DNA of 5,010 nt from Caldifarciminota bacterium (GTDB taxonomy: Bacteria; Hydrothermota; Tepidihabitantia; Tepidihabitantales; JAOUPE01). The DNA lies in contig JAOUPE010000134.1 in the NCBI GenBank assembly GCA_029880025.1, forward strand, positions 1-5,010. The letters are read 5' to 3'. Made by a program: the position numbers and the translations under genes. The notes under the pieces are model-generated. The model made no database searches and was not told the origin of the DNA. It was given only the letters and a program-made list of their open reading frames with translations. Each line of letters opens with the position of its first letter. Within the stretch, counting starts at the first letter, position 1. Positions 4,529 through 5,010 of this stretch are shown here, piece by piece.

Positions 4529-5010
4529 TTTTATTTCTTCTTTTAATCAGCTTTTTATAAGCATAGTTTATAGCTTTTTTCACTGACCTGAATACATAGT
4601 AATCATCAATTTCCCATATTTGCACACCGCCAAATATATTTACTAATTTATTCTTATACCAATCTTTTCGCTTGGTGACCAGATAGATTTTTCCATTTAA
4701 TTTTAACCGATTAAATCCTTTTTCAATAAAGTGCTTTGGCACGGAAAAATCCTCATGATAAGGCGGATTGGTTATTATTAAAGTAAAGTCTTTCTCTTCT
4801 ATATTCCTAAAACCATCGCTATGAATAATAGTAACATCTCCGACAGCATTAAGCAAAGCATTCTCTTTTGCCAGTTTTACCGCAGTAATATCATTATCGA
4901 TCATAAATACATTTTTGGGACCGATTAATTTGGCGGCTAATATACCAACCACACCATAACCGCAACCTAAATCCAAAACCTTATCTTCATTTTTAAAATC
5001 GATTTTCGAT
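4512..5010 (-). CDS. RsmC-like class I methyltransferase, N-terminus outside window
   Basis: This minus-strand frame is open to the window edge and ends in TAA at 4514-4512; 165 residues are visible. The first ones read SKIDFKNEDKVLDLGCGYG, so the TTG codon at 4976-4974 lies inside motif I (VLDLGCGYG, visible residues 11-19) and cannot be the start. Asp38 in FMIDND is the SAM-binding acid at the end of beta-2, and NPPY (81-84) is the catalytic motif IV of enzymes that methylate exocyclic or ring nitrogens of bases. The order and the following HEDFSVPKHFIEKGFNRL and KIYLVTKRKDWYKNKL fit the MTS domain of RsmC-like proteins, whose E. coli member methylates G1207 of 16S rRNA. Single-domain versions of about 200 residues are common in other bacteria, so little is probably missing. 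The lysine-rich C-terminus ends within the right direct repeat, so any insertion there may have altered its last residues. Confidence 0.88.
   Translation of the reverse strand, partial: SKIDFKNEDKVLDLGCGYGVVGILAAKLIGPKNVFMIDNDITAVKLAKENALLNAVGDVTIIHSDGFRNIEEKDFTLIITNPPYHEDFSVPKHFIEKGFNRLKLNGKIYLVTKRKDWYKNKLVNIFGGVQIWEIDDYYVFRSVKKAINYAYKKLIKRRNKTIPKS

Noticed and set aside
4974..4976. TTG as start codon of the RsmC-like gene
   Set aside because: The frame stays open to the window end and the preceding codons complete motif I (KVLDLGCGYG), so the true start is outside the window.
1..5010. tRNA genes, CRISPR arrays and insertion sequences
   Set aside because: I saw no cloverleaf-like sequence ending in CCA, no regularly spaced repeats, and no transposase or terminal inverted repeats.

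Overview
This is a 5 kb stretch of an AT-rich bacterial genome with strong Shine-Dalgarno sequences (AAAGGAGG types) in front of most genes. Those argue against a typical Bacteroidetes genome, where such signals are weak. I cannot name the lineage; an uncultured or environmental bacterium is a reasonable guess. I saw no tRNA, rRNA, CRISPR array, transposase or integrase.

Layout. Positions 2-142 (+) hold the last 46 codons of a small protein. A 428-bp gene-free leader (143-570) follows, with a promoter-like TTGACA/TAAGAT pair, a possible 26-codon ORF, an imperfect hairpin, and a near-perfect Shine-Dalgarno followed by only two codons and a stop. Next is a complete patatin-like phospholipase (571-1584, +). 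Converging on it from the right are two minus-strand genes that probably form one transcript: first a cytosolic zinc-dependent phospholipase C / P1-nuclease-fold enzyme (2208-3242), then a 166-residue single-pass membrane protein of unknown function (1621-2121). A gene-free divergent region (3243-3597) carries candidate promoters for both directions. It is followed by a class I SAM-dependent methyltransferase (3598-4404, +). At the right edge is a minus-strand RsmC-like methyltransferase with an NPPY motif, cut by the window end (4512-5010).

The two most interesting points are these. First, two unrelated lipid/phosphoester hydrolase families and a small membrane-anchored protein sit together in a tail-to-tail module; this could be a lipid-acting system, but no sensor or nucleotide cyclase is visible. 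Second, the 3598-4404 methyltransferase and its GC-rich 3' tail lie between two 19-bp direct repeats differing at one base (3563-3581 and 4510-4528). Base composition changes sharply at both repeats, as expected for an inserted cassette. A shorter relative of the repeat (291-306) sits the same distance after a TTGACA as the left copy does, so the motif may instead, or also, be a promoter element.
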